Source: Arsenophonus sp052171275 (GTDB lineage: Bacteria > Pseudomonadota > Gammaproteobacteria > Enterobacterales > Enterobacteriaceae). From it: DNA of 64,000 nt. Positions 41,848 through 53,028 of this stretch are shown piece after piece. The stretch lies in assembly GCA_052171275.1 (NCBI GenBank), contig CM125795.1, positions 62,001-126,000 of the forward strand, given 5' to 3'. The notes beneath the pieces were generated by a model. That model was given only the letters and a program-made list of their open reading frames with translations, did no database searches and was not told the DNA's origin. Each line of letters begins with the position of its first letter. The first letter of the stretch is position 1. The position numbers and the translations under genes were made by a program.

Positions 41848-43134
41848 ATGATAGATAAACGCAAGGAAAGTTCAGGAAAATTGCTTTACTGCTCCTTCTG
41901 TGGAAAAAGTCAGCAAGAAGTTCGCAAATTAATCGCTGGTCCATCCGTTTATATCTGTGATGAATGTGTTGAACTTTGCAATGATATTATTCGAGAAGAG
42001 GTTAAGGAGATTGAACTACATCGTAAACAAAGCATATTACCTACACCTCATGAAATTCATAATCATCTTGATGATTATGTTATTGGTCAAGAGAATGCTA
42101 AGAAAGTATTAGCAGTAGCCGTTTATAATCATTATAAACGGCTACGTGATATTTCTAACGAATGGATGAATGGAGAAAAGGTAGAATTGGGTAAAAGTAA
42201 TATTTTACTTATTGGTCCTACAGGTAGTGGAAAAACATTATTGGCTGAAACTTTAGCTCGTTATTTAGATATACCATTTACTATGGTTGATGCCACAACA
42301 TTAACAGAAGCTGGTTATGTTGGTGAAGATGTAGAAAATATTATTCAAAAACTTTTACAAAAATGTGATTATGATGTAGAGAAAGCACAGTGTGGTATAG
42401 TTTATATTGATGAAATAGATAAAATATCTCGTAAATCTGATAATCCATCGATTACACGAGATGTTTCTGGAGAGGGTGTTCAACAAGCTTTACTCAAGCT
42501 TATTGAGGGTACAATTGCTGCAGTACCTCCTCAAGGAGGACGTAAGCATCCACAACAAGAATTTTTGCATGTAAATACTTCTAAAATTCTATTTATTTGC
42601 GGTGGGGCATTTTCAGGCCTTGATAAAATAATCGGAGAAAGATTAAATATATGTTCAAGTATTGGTTTTTCTGCTCAAGTAAAAAATAAATTTGAACTAA
42701 TAACTGAAGATCAATTACTTTCTCGTGTTGAACCAGAGGATTTAATTAAATTTGGTTTGATACCTGAGTTTATTGGTCGATTACCCATCGTTGCTATATT
42801 AGACGAATTAAATGAAGATGCATTAATTCAAATTTTAAAAGAGCCAAAAAATGCATTAACTAAGCAGTATAAAGTACTTTTTGAACTAGAAGGTGTTAAT
42901 TTAGAGTTTCGTGAGGAAGCATTGAAAGCAATTACTAAGAAAGCGATAATTAAAAAAACAGGGGCACGTGGTTTACGTTCAATTGTTGAAAGCACTTTGT
43001 TAGAAATTATGTATGATTTGCCTTCAATGAAGCATGTTAAAAAAGTAGTGATTGATGAAATGGTTGTCTCAGGTCAGTCAGAACCTTTGGTGATTTATAG
43101 TCAATCTCATATACAAGTATCAGCTGAAAAATAA
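41848..43134 (+). CDS. clpX: ATP-dependent Clp protease ATP-binding subunit ClpX
   Basis: AAA+ unfoldase that recognises tagged substrates and feeds ClpP. The 428-residue protein has the N-terminal zinc domain with Cys15, Cys18, Cys37 and Cys40, Walker A GPTGSGKT at 123-130, Walker B VYIDEID at 185-191, and the ClpP-docking IGF loop at 272-274 (SSIGFSAQVK). Sensor-2 GARGLRSIVE is in the last quarter. The IGF tripeptide shows that partnership with ClpP is preserved. It is a few residues longer than E. coli (424), partly from two small insertions. Start chosen by GAGG upstream and alignment of the zinc domain. A 9-bp hairpin follows 39 bases after the stop. Confidence 0.97.
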   Translation: MIDKRKESSGKLLYCSFCGKSQQEVRKLIAGPSVYICDECVELCNDIIREEVKEIELHRKQSILPTPHEIHNHLDDYVIGQENAKKVLAVAVYNHYKRLRDISNEWMNGEKVELGKSNILLIGPTGSGKTLLAETLARYLDIPFTMVDATTLTEAGYVGEDVENIIQKLLQKCDYDVEKAQCGIVYIDEIDKISRKSDNPSITRDVSGEGVQQALLKLIEGTIAAVPPQGGRKHPQQEFLHVNTSKILFICGGAFSGLDKIIGERLNICSSIGFSAQVKNKFELITEDQLLSRVEPEDLIKFGLIPEFIGRLPIVAILDELNEDALIQILKEPKNALTKQYKVLFELEGVNLEFREEALKAITKKAIIKKTGARGLRSIVESTLLEIMYDLPSMKHVKKVVIDEMVVSGQSEPLVIYSQSHIQVSAEK

Positions 43135-43172
43135 ATATCAACATTTTCTTGATTGAGTTGCATTCATCATTC

Positions 43173-43196
43173 AAAATAAAGAAAATACTTTATTTT
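43173..43196 (+). terminator. candidate clpX terminator
   Basis: AAAATAAAG (43173-43181) pairs with CTTTATTTT (43188-43196) around a six-base loop; the T-tract is part of the stem. It lies between clpX and the lon heat-shock promoter, where an end of clpPX transcription is expected. Confidence 0.35.
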
Positions 43197-43220
43197 ATGT
43201 TTAAAGATAAATAAAAGCTA

Positions 43221-43247
43221 TTGAATATTAAAATATTATCCCCATAT
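43221..43247 (+). promoter_or_regulatory. sigma-32 (heat-shock) promoter of lon
   Basis: TTGAA at 43221-43225 and CCCCATAT at 43240-43247 are 14 bases apart. The E. coli lon heat-shock promoter has the same two elements at the same spacing (recalled from the literature). A CCCC tetramer in a spacer that is nearly all A/T is striking in itself. The predicted start is near 43254, giving a leader of about 160 bases that contains an 11-bp hairpin at 43293-43318. Confidence 0.8.
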
Positions 43248-43412
43248 AAATTTATAATTTAATTTAAAGATTTATATATAAAATAATAAAATATTTTATT
43301 TCTAATAAGAAATAAAATTTAAGTTAACATTTTAAAACTAAAATATTCAAAAGAATATAAAACTTTTAAGGAAACCCTAAAAGTGGAATAAGCTAGACGA
43401 AGAGAGAAGATT

Positions 43413-45773
43413 ATGAATCTTGAGCGTTCTGAACGCATTAAAATTCCCGTACTACCTCTGCGTGATGTTGTGGTTTATCCATATATGGTAATCCCATTAT
43501 TTGTTGGTCGCGAGAAATCCATTCACTGTCTTGAAGCCGCAATGGATCATAATAAACACGTCATGTTGGTAGCTCAGAAAGAAGCATCTACTGATGAGCC
43601 AAGTGTGCACGATCTTTTTTCTGTAGGAACAGTCGCATCAGTTTTACAGATGCTAAAACTACCAGATGGTACAGTTAAGGTACTGGTTGAAGGATTAAGA
43701 CGTGCTAAAATTACAAATTTAACAGATAATGGCGAATATTTCATAGCTGAAGCTGAATATTTTAGTTCTCCAGCTCTTGATGAAAAAGAGCAGGAAGTCC
43801 TTAATAGGACAACAATTAATCAATTCGAAGGTTATATTAAACTGAATAAAAAAATTCCGCCAGAAGTATTAACATCATTACACGCTATCGAGCAATCAGC
43901 TAAATTAGCCGATACAATTGCTTCCCATATGCCATTAAAATTAGTTGATAAACAACGCGTATTAGAAATGGTCGATTTAGTTGAACGTCTAGAATATTTA
44001 ATAGTAATGATGGAATCTGAAATTGATTTACTCCAAGTTGAAAAACGTATCCGCAATCGCGTTAAAAAACAAATGGAAAAAAGTCAACGTGAATACTATT
44101 TAAATGAGCAAATGAAAGCTATTCAAAAAGAGTTAGGTGATATGGAAGATTTGCCTGATGAATATGAGATATTTAAACGTAAAATAGAAGAAGTTAAAAT
44201 GCCAAAGGAAGCTAAGCAAAAAGTCGAAGCAGAATTACAAAAGATGAAAATGATGTCATCTATGTCTGCTGAAGCGACAGTTTTACGAAGCTATATTGAT
44301 TGGATGGTACAAGTCCCTTGGGAGACTCGTAGTAAAATTAAAAAAAATTTATTTAAAGCTCAAGAAACACTCGATAAAGATCATTATGGTTTAGATCGAG
44401 TTAAAGAACGTATCCTAGAGTATTTAGCTGTACAAAGTCGTGTTAGCAAAATTAAAGGTCCAATTTTATGTTTAGTTGGACCACCTGGTGTTGGTAAGAC
44501 ATCATTAGGTCAATCTATTGCTAAAGCAACAGGGCGTAAATATATTAGAATGGCACTAGGTGGTGTACGTGATGAAGCAGAAATTCGTGGACATAGACGA
44601 ACTTATATTGGTTCTATGCCTGGAAAAGTAATTCAAAAGATGGCGAAAATATCTGTTAAAAACCCATTATTTTTATTAGATGAAATTGATAAAATTTCTT
44701 CTGATATTCGTGGTGATCCAGCATCAGCTTTACTTGAAGTACTTGATCCAGAACAAAATATTTCATTTAACGATCATTATTTAGAAGTCGATTATGATCT
44801 ATCTAATGTTATGTTCGTTGCAACATCAAATTCAATGAATATTCCAGCGCCATTATTAGATCGAATGGAAGTTATTCGATTATCTGGTTATACAGAAGAT
44901 GAAAAACTTAATATTGCTAAAAAACATTTATTATCTAAACAAATTCAACGAAATGCTCTTAAAAAAGGTGAACTTACAATTGACGATAGCGCAATTATTG
45001 ACATCATACGTTATTATACGCGTGAGGCTGGTGTCAGAGGTTTAGAACGTGAAATTTCTAAATTATGTCGTAAAGCAGTAAAAGCATTATTGATGGATAA
45101 GTTGGTGAAACACATATTCATTAATAATAAGAATCTAAAAGATTATCTTGGTGTACGTAAAATCGATTACGGTCGTGCAAATACTGTAAATCGTATTGGT
45201 CAAGTAACTGGTTTAGCTTGGACAGAAGTTGGTGGAGATTTATTAACTATTGAAACTGCTTGTGTACCAGGAAAAGGTAAACTTACTTATACTGGATCAT
45301 TAGGTGAGGTTATGCAAGAATCAATTCAAACTGCATTAACTGCTGTAAGAGCACGTGCAGAAAAATTAGGTATTAAAGCTGATTTTTATGAAAAACGTGA
45401 TATACATGTTCATGTGCCTGAAGGGGCAACACCGAAAGATGGCCCTAGTGCAGGAATTGCAATGTGTACAGCATTAGTTTCTTGCTTAACGGATAATTTT
45501 GTACGAGCAAATGTAGCAATGACAGGTGAGATAACATTAAGAGGATTAGTATTACCTATTGGTGGTTTAAAAGAAAAATTATTAGCTGCTCATCGTGGTG
45601 GAATAAAAATTGTTCTAATTCCTGACGAAAATCGTCGTGATTTAGAAGAAATACCTAAAAATATTATCACAGATTTAAAGATTTATCCTGTAAAGACTGT
45701 TGAAGAGGTTTTTTCTATTGCATTACAAAAACCACCTTTCGAAATAGAAATGGTGACTGAAAAATACTCTTAA
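43413..45773 (+). CDS. lon: Lon protease
   Basis: ATP-dependent cytosolic protease that removes damaged and short-lived regulatory proteins. The 786-residue protein has the LAN substrate domain (about 10-200), a coiled linker, the AAA+ module with Walker A GPPGVGKT at 356-363 and Walker B LLDEID at 421-426, and the C-terminal protease domain with the Ser679-Lys722 dyad (GPSAGIAM, GGLKEKLLAAH). These positions equal those of E. coli Lon (784 residues). The start follows a purine-rich GAAGAGAGAAG and aligns with the E. coli N-terminus MNLERSERI. Expression under heat-shock control is indicated by the upstream sigma-32 promoter. It is the longest gene in the window and shows no erosion. Confidence 0.98.
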   Translation: MNLERSERIKIPVLPLRDVVVYPYMVIPLFVGREKSIHCLEAAMDHNKHVMLVAQKEASTDEPSVHDLFSVGTVASVLQMLKLPDGTVKVLVEGLRRAKITNLTDNGEYFIAEAEYFSSPALDEKEQEVLNRTTINQFEGYIKLNKKIPPEVLTSLHAIEQSAKLADTIASHMPLKLVDKQRVLEMVDLVERLEYLIVMMESEIDLLQVEKRIRNRVKKQMEKSQREYYLNEQMKAIQKELGDMEDLPDEYEIFKRKIEEVKMPKEAKQKVEAELQKMKMMSSMSAEATVLRSYIDWMVQVPWETRSKIKKNLFKAQETLDKDHYGLDRVKERILEYLAVQSRVSKIKGPILCLVGPPGVGKTSLGQSIAKATGRKYIRMALGGVRDEAEIRGHRRTYIGSMPGKVIQKMAKISVKNPLFLLDEIDKISSDIRGDPASALLEVLDPEQNISFNDHYLEVDYDLSNVMFVATSNSMNIPAPLLDRMEVIRLSGYTEDEKLNIAKKHLLSKQIQRNALKKGELTIDDSAIIDIIRYYTREAGVRGLEREISKLCRKAVKALLMDKLVKHIFINNKNLKDYLGVRKIDYGRANTVNRIGQVTGLAWTEVGGDLLTIETACVPGKGKLTYTGSLGEVMQESIQTALTAVRARAEKLGIKADFYEKRDIHVHVPEGATPKDGPSAGIAMCTALVSCLTDNFVRANVAMTGEITLRGLVLPIGGLKEKLLAAHRGGIKIVLIPDENRRDLEEIPKNIITDLKIYPVKTVEEVFSIALQKPPFEIEMVTEKYS

Positions 45774-46840
45774 TACGTATTAATTTAAACATTAAATAGT
45801 ATATAACTGATAAATTTGAATAACCTATTAGTTTTAATGTTTTATTTATTAAAGTGATTTAAAATAATAAATACAATTATTTAATTATGATGAATATATA
45901 GCTATTTCTTTATTTTTTTTGAAATAAATTAATATTATAACTACAACTTTTCATTAAGTACAAAATGATAATATATTCATTTAAATTATAATTAATAATT
46001 ATCTAAGATAGATATAGCTATGTAAAATGAAAGAATTTAATAATATATAAAACTCTAAAAAAAAGTCAATAAAATATTTATTAAGTAAATTTTATATAAA
46101 GTTAATATTGAGTTATCAAAAAAAACAACTATTTTGATTAATAAAATTATATAACAATCCTATTTTTTAGTTTTGATTTATTTTTTAAAGGTTAAATATA
46201 AGTAAATATATATTCTAAAATTAATACAAGGTATAATTTAATATATAAAAAATAAAATAGTTATTTTATATTTAGGATAAATAGAGTATATTATTTAAAA
46301 TAAATTATATATTAGTTAACATTATTTAGATAACTTTATTATTTAGAAGCGAGATGATATAGCTTTTATCTAAATTGAAATAAATAAATTTCTATTGAAA
46401 TATATATGTTAAAACTAATATATTTTATTTTTTTTTAAAATTTATTAATTTTATTTATTTAAAAATAATATAAATAATAATTAATTATTATCTTCTATTA
46501 AAGAATATAGATTTTAATATAAGTTAATTTAATTAAAAAATTATATAATGTTAATAGAATATTATTGTTAATTTATTTAATATTGTTTAAGTTTATTTAT
46601 AATAAAATTGCTAATATTTTCTTATTTTATAAAAAATAAATATAATTCAACTATATTAAGTTATAGTTATTATAATTAATTAATGTCTAATATATAATTA
46701 TCATATCAGTCAAAGGATTTTAAGTCCACATTAATAGTAGTTCTCTATAAATCTTATAAATTTAATATTGATAATAAATAAAATAATATTTGCTATTTAA
46801 ATTAAAACTTTAATACTTTTATTATTTTATTTTTTTGTTG
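45774..46840. other. spacer lon/hupB relic
   Basis: About 1.1 kb of A/T-rich sequence without a gene that I can support. It begins with a 14-base palindrome TTAATACGTATTAA that includes the lon stop codon. Confidence 0.6.
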
Positions 46841-46988
46841 TTATGTACTTAACTAATTACGTAAAGTTTTTATATAAGCCTGATGTGATGATCCACTTAT
46901 CATATAGAAATTTTTCGATTAAATATAAGAAATTATTATTGCTAAAGATAATAGTGATAAATTATATAAAAAAGTTATAAAAATTAAT
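46841..46988 (+). pseudogene. hupB: probable remnant of hupB (HU beta subunit)
   Basis: hupB lies between lon and ppiD in E. coli. From 46861 one frame reads V-K-F-L-Y-K-P-D, then M-I-H-L-S-Y-R-N-F-S-I-K, which lines up without gaps with HupB VTESLKEGD and VALVGFGTFAVK; nearly each difference from GFGTFAVK is a single base change. After a deletion and frame change, 46929-46982 reads E-I-I-I-A-K and K-L-Y-K-K-V-I-K, matching EITIAAAK and KALKDAV at the HupB C-terminus. The first 40 residues are not recognisable. Similarity is weak residue by residue, so the call rests on the position and on three blocks in the right order. Confidence 0.5.
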
Positions 46989-47615
46989 AATCATAATCTA
47001 TTTAATGTTATTAAAATTTTAGTAATTAATATAGAGAAAATTCTAGAAAAACATTAATGCAAATATTAAATAAGTTTTACTTGTTTAATATGATTAAATA
47101 TTATAAGTTTCATATAAATTATAAACATATATTTATCATATATTCTAGATAAAATCTTAGTAAAATATTTTTTATTTAAATTAATTATAAAATAATATGT
47201 TAAATATGATTTGAGTACGTATTTTTCAAAAAATAATCACTATTTTTTAAAATAAATTTAAAATATGAATAAATAATTGTTTATATTTTACAGATTTTAT
47301 AATTCAAAATTAAATAACTATAACTTGTATATATTTTAAAATTAATCTAATCATAGAATAAACAAGATAATTAAAACATTTATTGCAAATTTATTAGTTT
47401 TAAAATTAAAGATGATTAAAGTTTAAAAGATACTCTTCAAAATAAAAAAAGAAAATATAAGAAGTATTGCATATTACTAAACGAATAAACTAAAATTAAA
47501 TCAATTATTTAAATAATATATAATTAAATCAATCATAAAATTATTAGATTTTTTAAAATTAAATATCATTTTATACACCTATTTATTTTAATTAAAAGTG
47601 GAGAACAATATTTTT

Positions 47616-49490
47616 ATGTTAGAAAGGTTACATGTTTTAGCAAATAGTATTATACTAAAAATAGTATTTATTATTATCATCTTATCTTTTGTGCTTACTA
47701 GCATAAATACTTATTTGATCAATGGTTCAAGTAATAATGTTGTAAAGGTAAATGGGACTAAAATTAGTCAAGTTCAATTACAACAAGCATTTCAGCAAGA
47801 AAAACAAGCATTAGCAGAACAATTAGGTAACAAATTATCTGAAATTACGAGCAATGAAGAAGGTGTAAAAATGTTACGACGTAAGGCTTTAGAGCGTTTA
47901 ATTGAAATAACATTACTTAATCAATACTCAAACGAATTGGGTTTGATTGCCACTGATAATCAAATAAAACAGAATATCTATAATATGCCAATTTTTCAAA
48001 AAAATAAACATTTTGATAGTGATAAATATCAGTCTATTTTATCTCAATATAATATTAATGCTAATGATTTCGCTGAAGAAATACGACAAAATTTGATTAA
48101 TAGACAACTTACTAAAATATATATTATGGATGAATTTGCTTTACCTGAAGAAGTTAATAATTATGCTAAATTACTTTTGGAAAAACGTGAAGTAAAAATT
48201 GCAACTTTATCAATTACTAATTATCTGTCCAGACAAAAAGTAAAAAATAATGAGTTAAAGAATTACTATAATTCGTATAAAAAAAGTTTTATTTTACCAG
48301 AACAGGTACAGATTAGTTATATTAAATTAGACGCAATTTCTAATCATAAAAATATAATAGTTAGAGATGAAGAATTAGAAAATTATTATAAGAAAAATAT
48401 AAGTAATTTTACTAAGCCAATAAAAAAACATTATAGCATGATAGAATTAGCAACAAAAGAAGAAGCAGACTTGGTACTTAAAGCTTTAATTAATGGAGCT
48501 GAATTTAAAAAATTAGTCACTGAAAAATCTATAGATAAATTTAGCTCAAAAAATCATGGAGAGATTGGTTGGATGGAAATAGCTTCAACTCCAAATGAGA
48601 TTATTTCTGCTAATTTAACTAAAAAAGGACAGATTTCTAATGTAATAAAATCAGATACTAGTTATATTATATTTCGTCTTGATAATATTAAGCCTAAGGT
48701 AGTAAGATCATTTAAATCAGTTAAAAATGAGATTTTAAATTTATTAAGATATGAAAAATCAATAAATCAATTTTATTCAATGCAACAAATTGCAAGTCGT
48801 GCAGCAATTGATGATAACAAATCTTTAACAACTGTTGAAAAAGTTACTGGTATTAAAGCGATAAAAACAGGTTGGTTTAGTCGTAATAATCTTCCTGAAG
48901 AAATAAGTTTTGATAAACTAGGTGATACCATTTTTAATGGTAATTTATTAGATAAGAATGGTTCAACAGGTATTAATTCAAAAATTATTAATATTGAAGG
49001 TAATCGTGCATTTATTATTCGAGTTGAAAAATATAAACCAGAAGTAATGCAGGAATTTGATGATGTAAAAAGAAAAGTAACTGAATTAGTGAAGATTAAA
49101 AATGCTAAAAAAGAGATGGAAATAGATTGTAATAAATTACTTATTGCATTAAAAGATGGAATAAGCGAAATTGTTTTAAAGAAATTAGGTATTAATTTTA
49201 GTAATTCAAAGATTATTGGTCGCTTTGGAGAAAATAGTTTATTAGCTGAACAGATTTTTCAAATGAAAATTCCTAAAGAAAATAAATCTACTTATATGAA
49301 AACTAAAGATGATAGAGATAACTTAATTATTATTAAATTAATTAAAGTTAGTCAAGAACAAGCTGATGAAGATAAATTAAATATTTTCTCAAAACGTTAT
49401 AAAATAATATTAGGTAATGTAATGATGGAATCATTAATGTTAAACTTACGCAATAATGCTAAAATTGATTTAATCGGTAGTATCGAATAG
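47616..49490 (+). CDS. ppiD: periplasmic folding chaperone PpiD (SurA-like, parvulin domain)
   Basis: Inner-membrane-anchored periplasmic chaperone that binds proteins leaving SecYEG and helps outer-membrane protein folding. The 624-residue protein has a short cytoplasmic N-terminus, one membrane helix (about 11-34), a SurA-like N-terminal region with VNGTKISQVQLQQAFQQE, a parvulin-type domain at roughly 260-350 (containing EIGWMEIASTPNE) that in this family is largely inactive, and a long helical C-terminal region. The start at 47616 is preferred to an in-frame GTG at 47598 because GGAG precedes it and MLERLHVLANS aligns with the E. coli start and length (623). The C-terminal half is more diverged than the other genes here, as expected for this family. 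It follows the hupB remnant. Confidence 0.92.
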   Translation: MLERLHVLANSIILKIVFIIIILSFVLTSINTYLINGSSNNVVKVNGTKISQVQLQQAFQQEKQALAEQLGNKLSEITSNEEGVKMLRRKALERLIEITLLNQYSNELGLIATDNQIKQNIYNMPIFQKNKHFDSDKYQSILSQYNINANDFAEEIRQNLINRQLTKIYIMDEFALPEEVNNYAKLLLEKREVKIATLSITNYLSRQKVKNNELKNYYNSYKKSFILPEQVQISYIKLDAISNHKNIIVRDEELENYYKKNISNFTKPIKKHYSMIELATKEEADLVLKALINGAEFKKLVTEKSIDKFSSKNHGEIGWMEIASTPNEIISANLTKKGQISNVIKSDTSYIIFRLDNIKPKVVRSFKSVKNEILNLLRYEKSINQFYSMQQIASRAAIDDNKSLTTVEKVTGIKAIKTGWFSRNNLPEEISFDKLGDTIFNGNLLDKNGSTGINSKIINIEGNRAFIIRVEKYKPEVMQEFDDVKRKVTELVKIKNAKKEMEIDCNKLLIALKDGISEIVLKKLGINFSNSKIIGRFGENSLLAEQIFQMKIPKENKSTYMKTKDDRDNLIIIKLIKVSQEQADEDKLNIFSKRYKIILGNVMMESLMLNLRNNAKIDLIGSIE

Positions 49491-49908
49491 TATATTGATT
49501 AATTTATGTAAACAGATAATTTATAAATTAAATTCTATAATTTTTTATTTTTTATTTTATTATTTTAATTAATATGATATTTAATATCATTAAAATGATT
49601 TAAAAGTTTGTTTCTATATAAAAAAATTACATAAACTTATGATATTACAAAAGTATATAAAACATATAAATAATATAAATATTATGTTTAATATTTGTAT
49701 TAAATATTATTTAACCAATTAATAAAAATCTTTTTAAATGTTAAATAATATTAAAAATGATAAATATAATTGAAATTTTGATTTTTTATATTTTATGTAA
49801 AACTTATTTTAAAATAGATATTAATTAAATAAAAATATAAAATAATTAGTTATAAAGTATAATTTTAAAATTAATTATTTATAAATCAAATTATTAATTT
49901 CTACTTGA

Positions 49909-49938
49909 TTAATATTAATATTAATATTAATATTAATA
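49909..49938. repeat. five tandem copies of TTAATA
   Basis: A simple-sequence array of the hexamer TTAATA, five perfect copies, about 420 bases after ppiD. Likely a slippage product and a length-variable site. Confidence 0.9.
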
Positions 49939-50740
49939 TTATATCTAAAGATAAAATATTGAAAAAATAAATAAAAATTGATTTAAAATAAAAAATATAA
50001 ATTTTTTTAAAAAAATTTTATTAATTAAAGTTAATAAAATCTATTAAGAATTTTTTGGATACTCATTAAAAAGAAAGAATAGAATTAAATCATTAATGTA
50101 ATAAATAAAACTTGATATAATAATATATAAGTTTTATTTATTATTTATTTATACATATATCTATAACTCTACTAAATATGTATAATTCATTTAAGTTAAG
50201 AATATTAAATATAATTTTATTGTATATATAATATTTATTAAAATAAATTTTTAAATTGCTAATTTAGATATAAATATACCTAATATATTATTAATAAATA
50301 TAAACTAATTATTTTTTTATAAAAAATAATTTTCTATTTTATTAAAAATACAATAATTGTTAATAGCAAATCACTAGCTAAGTATTATATTTATTTAGTT
50401 AAGTAAATTTATTTTAAAAATATTTAAATTTACTTGAATAAATGATTTAATCAAGAGCTTCAAATAATTTATCCATGTAAATAATAACAATAAAAATATT
50501 TTATAAAATAATTATAATTACTTAAAAACTTAAACTTAACTATTATAAATAGTTTCAAATTAAAATATTAATAGTGAATATTATTTAATAATTTAACATA
50601 AAGTGTTTTATATATATTATAATATTAAAATGCTTATATATTTTATATTAGTAATTATATAAATGATATTGGTGTAATATGAACTATAATTATATAATAA
50701 ATTTATTATATTTTATACTATAAAATAGTGTATATTTTTT

Positions 50741-50766
50741 CGTTATTACTAAATAACGCTTTTTTT
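50741..50766 (+). terminator. orphan rho-independent terminator
   Basis: CGTTATT (50741-50747) and AATAACG (50752-50758) form a perfect stem with the loop ACTA, followed by C and seven T. A second hairpin, TTTTATA/TATAAAA with a single C between, precedes it at 50711-50725. The element is orientated plus, but ppiD ends 1.25 kb earlier and no gene is visible between. Confidence 0.65.
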
Positions 50767-51138
50767 ATAAAAATAATTATTCTTAATAAAGTGCAATTTT
50801 ATTCTAAATGATATAGTATATAATTACTATTTTTTTTGAAAACTAATTTAGATATTATATTTTATAAATAATATAGATTAGTTAATAATTTACTTTATTT
50901 TTAATACTATGTGACTAAGATATTTATTATTAGATGATTATAAGTAAGATTATTAATTGTATAAACGCTTTATTCTTTAAATATAGTTTTTCTTTTAGGT
51001 AATGGTTATCATTAAGATTTAAAATTAATATTTATTTAATTAAAATATTTTTTTTAAAATAAAATTTATTTAGTCTATTTGAGATTAAAACTATTTAATT
51101 ATTCAATATAAAATATTGAACTTTATTAAAGTTAGTGT

Positions 51139-51168
51139 TTTACTATATCCATAGTTGGATATAGTAAA
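51139..51168. repeat. 12-bp perfect hairpin, 6-base loop
   Basis: TTTACTATATCC pairs with GGATATAGTAAA around ATAGTT; three G:C pairs make it the most GC-rich stem in this desert. There is no proper T-tract after it. Confidence 0.85.
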
Positions 51169-52997
51169 TCTTATTTTAGATTTATTAGATTTTTTAATTA
51201 ATAATGAGATAAATAACAATAGATAATTTTATAAGTCTTATTATATATTTATATTATTATAAATTATTCAATATTAATAAATTATTTGAATGTTTAATAT
51301 TTTTATTATCAGATAAATTTATATATATGAATATTTTTATATTAAAATAATTTATTAAAAATAAATAGTAAAATTTGTTATATTTTATTTATCTTATTAA
51401 AATTTAAAATATGGAAATATTATATAATTCTATATTTATAATTATAAATAGATTAAATTTTTTATTAAAACTATAATAAAATAATATTAGTTTTTTAAAA
51501 TAAACTTATTTTCATTTAAAATCATGATAATAGTTGCAAGATTAATTGATATAGATGTTATTATTTTTTTATTTAATTCATAATTAAATATATAACTTAT
51601 AATAAATTTTATAATTATTATATTATAAGCGGAAGAATACATTTCTTAAAATATTAATTTTATTAAAGTATTAATTTTATATTTAATTGATATTTTATAT
51701 ATAGAATAAATGATTAAAATGTAATTTTAAAAATTTACTTTATTGTTAAGAATTTTTTATTATTATAAATATGATTGATAATATATTATTTAATTTATAT
51801 TTAATATTAATAATTATTAAATATTATTAATTACAGTAAAATAAAATTCATTTTAATTACTAATTGATAATTAATTATAAAACTTATTAGTATTAAAATA
51901 TAAATAATTTTTATTAATTAAGTTTTATTAAGAATTAACATAAATAAATTGGATTGTATTATTAATAATCAAAATAATTATTAGTTTATATAAATTTACA
52001 TCATAATAAATAATTATTATTACTTAATATATAATTATTCTATTTGATTTATATATTTAATATTAAATTTTTATTTATAAAATATTACTATTATCTGATT
52101 AATCATCTAAATAATTTTATTTAATTAAAAAAGAACTGATATTTTTTAAATATTTATTTTATATAATGAATATTCTTATCAAATAATTATTAATTAATTA
52201 TTTTTAATATCTTTAAAGAGTTGTTTTAATAAAAATTATTTGGATTATATTTTTTTGCTTAATTGTAATCACAATACCGATTTAAAAATATTTTTTCTCC
52301 GATGTTAATTATTATTTTATTTTTTCATATATTATTTTTTTGATTACTATAATTAACATTCATTAATTATAATAATCATTGAATAAATACGTAGTTGGTT
52401 AACTAATAATAATTATTATTATAAAAATAATTTATAAGTTATTATTAACTAATTTTAAAAAAATTTAGATAGTTTCTTTAACTAATCTTTTATACTATTT
52501 TATTAATACCTAAAACATATAAAATTATATAGTATATTCTTACTTATTTTAAAATTTATTTTCTATATTAATACTTTTTGATTTATTTTATTACTTTGAT
52601 TTAATAAAATAAATATTACTAATATTTAGATATTTTATACATGTAGTAATTTATATTACATATTAAATAAGTTTTTGATTAAATTAATATAAAAACTAAT
52701 TCGTGTTTTAAGAAATAATTTAATATTAAAAAATATAAATATAATTATAATAGTAATAATGTATTTGTGAAATTGTTTTATAAATAAAAATAATATTTTT
52801 ATTAAATTAATATAATATATAAATAAAAAATTACTTTTTATATAAAATACTATAATAATATAAAATATATATTCAATCTTATTTTTATAAAGATTATATT
52901 TAAGATATTTAATAATTTAACTGTGAAAGTAATCATATCTATCTTTTTAAATTTTAATAGAAATGAATAGTTTAAAAAACCATTCAATATAAAAAAG

Positions 52998-53028
<31 letters not shown>

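Noticed and set aside
47598..47615. GTG start of ppiD at 47598
   Set aside because: It would use the Shine-Dalgarno GGAG as coding sequence; the ATG at 47616 gives the family N-terminus and length.
52265..52359. GC-enriched patch with 11-base inverted arms (52302-52312 and 52349-52359)
   Set aside because: Could be a relic of one of the missing mdlAB-amtB-region genes, but no frame aligns with any of them by eye and the arms enclose a 36-base low-complexity loop.
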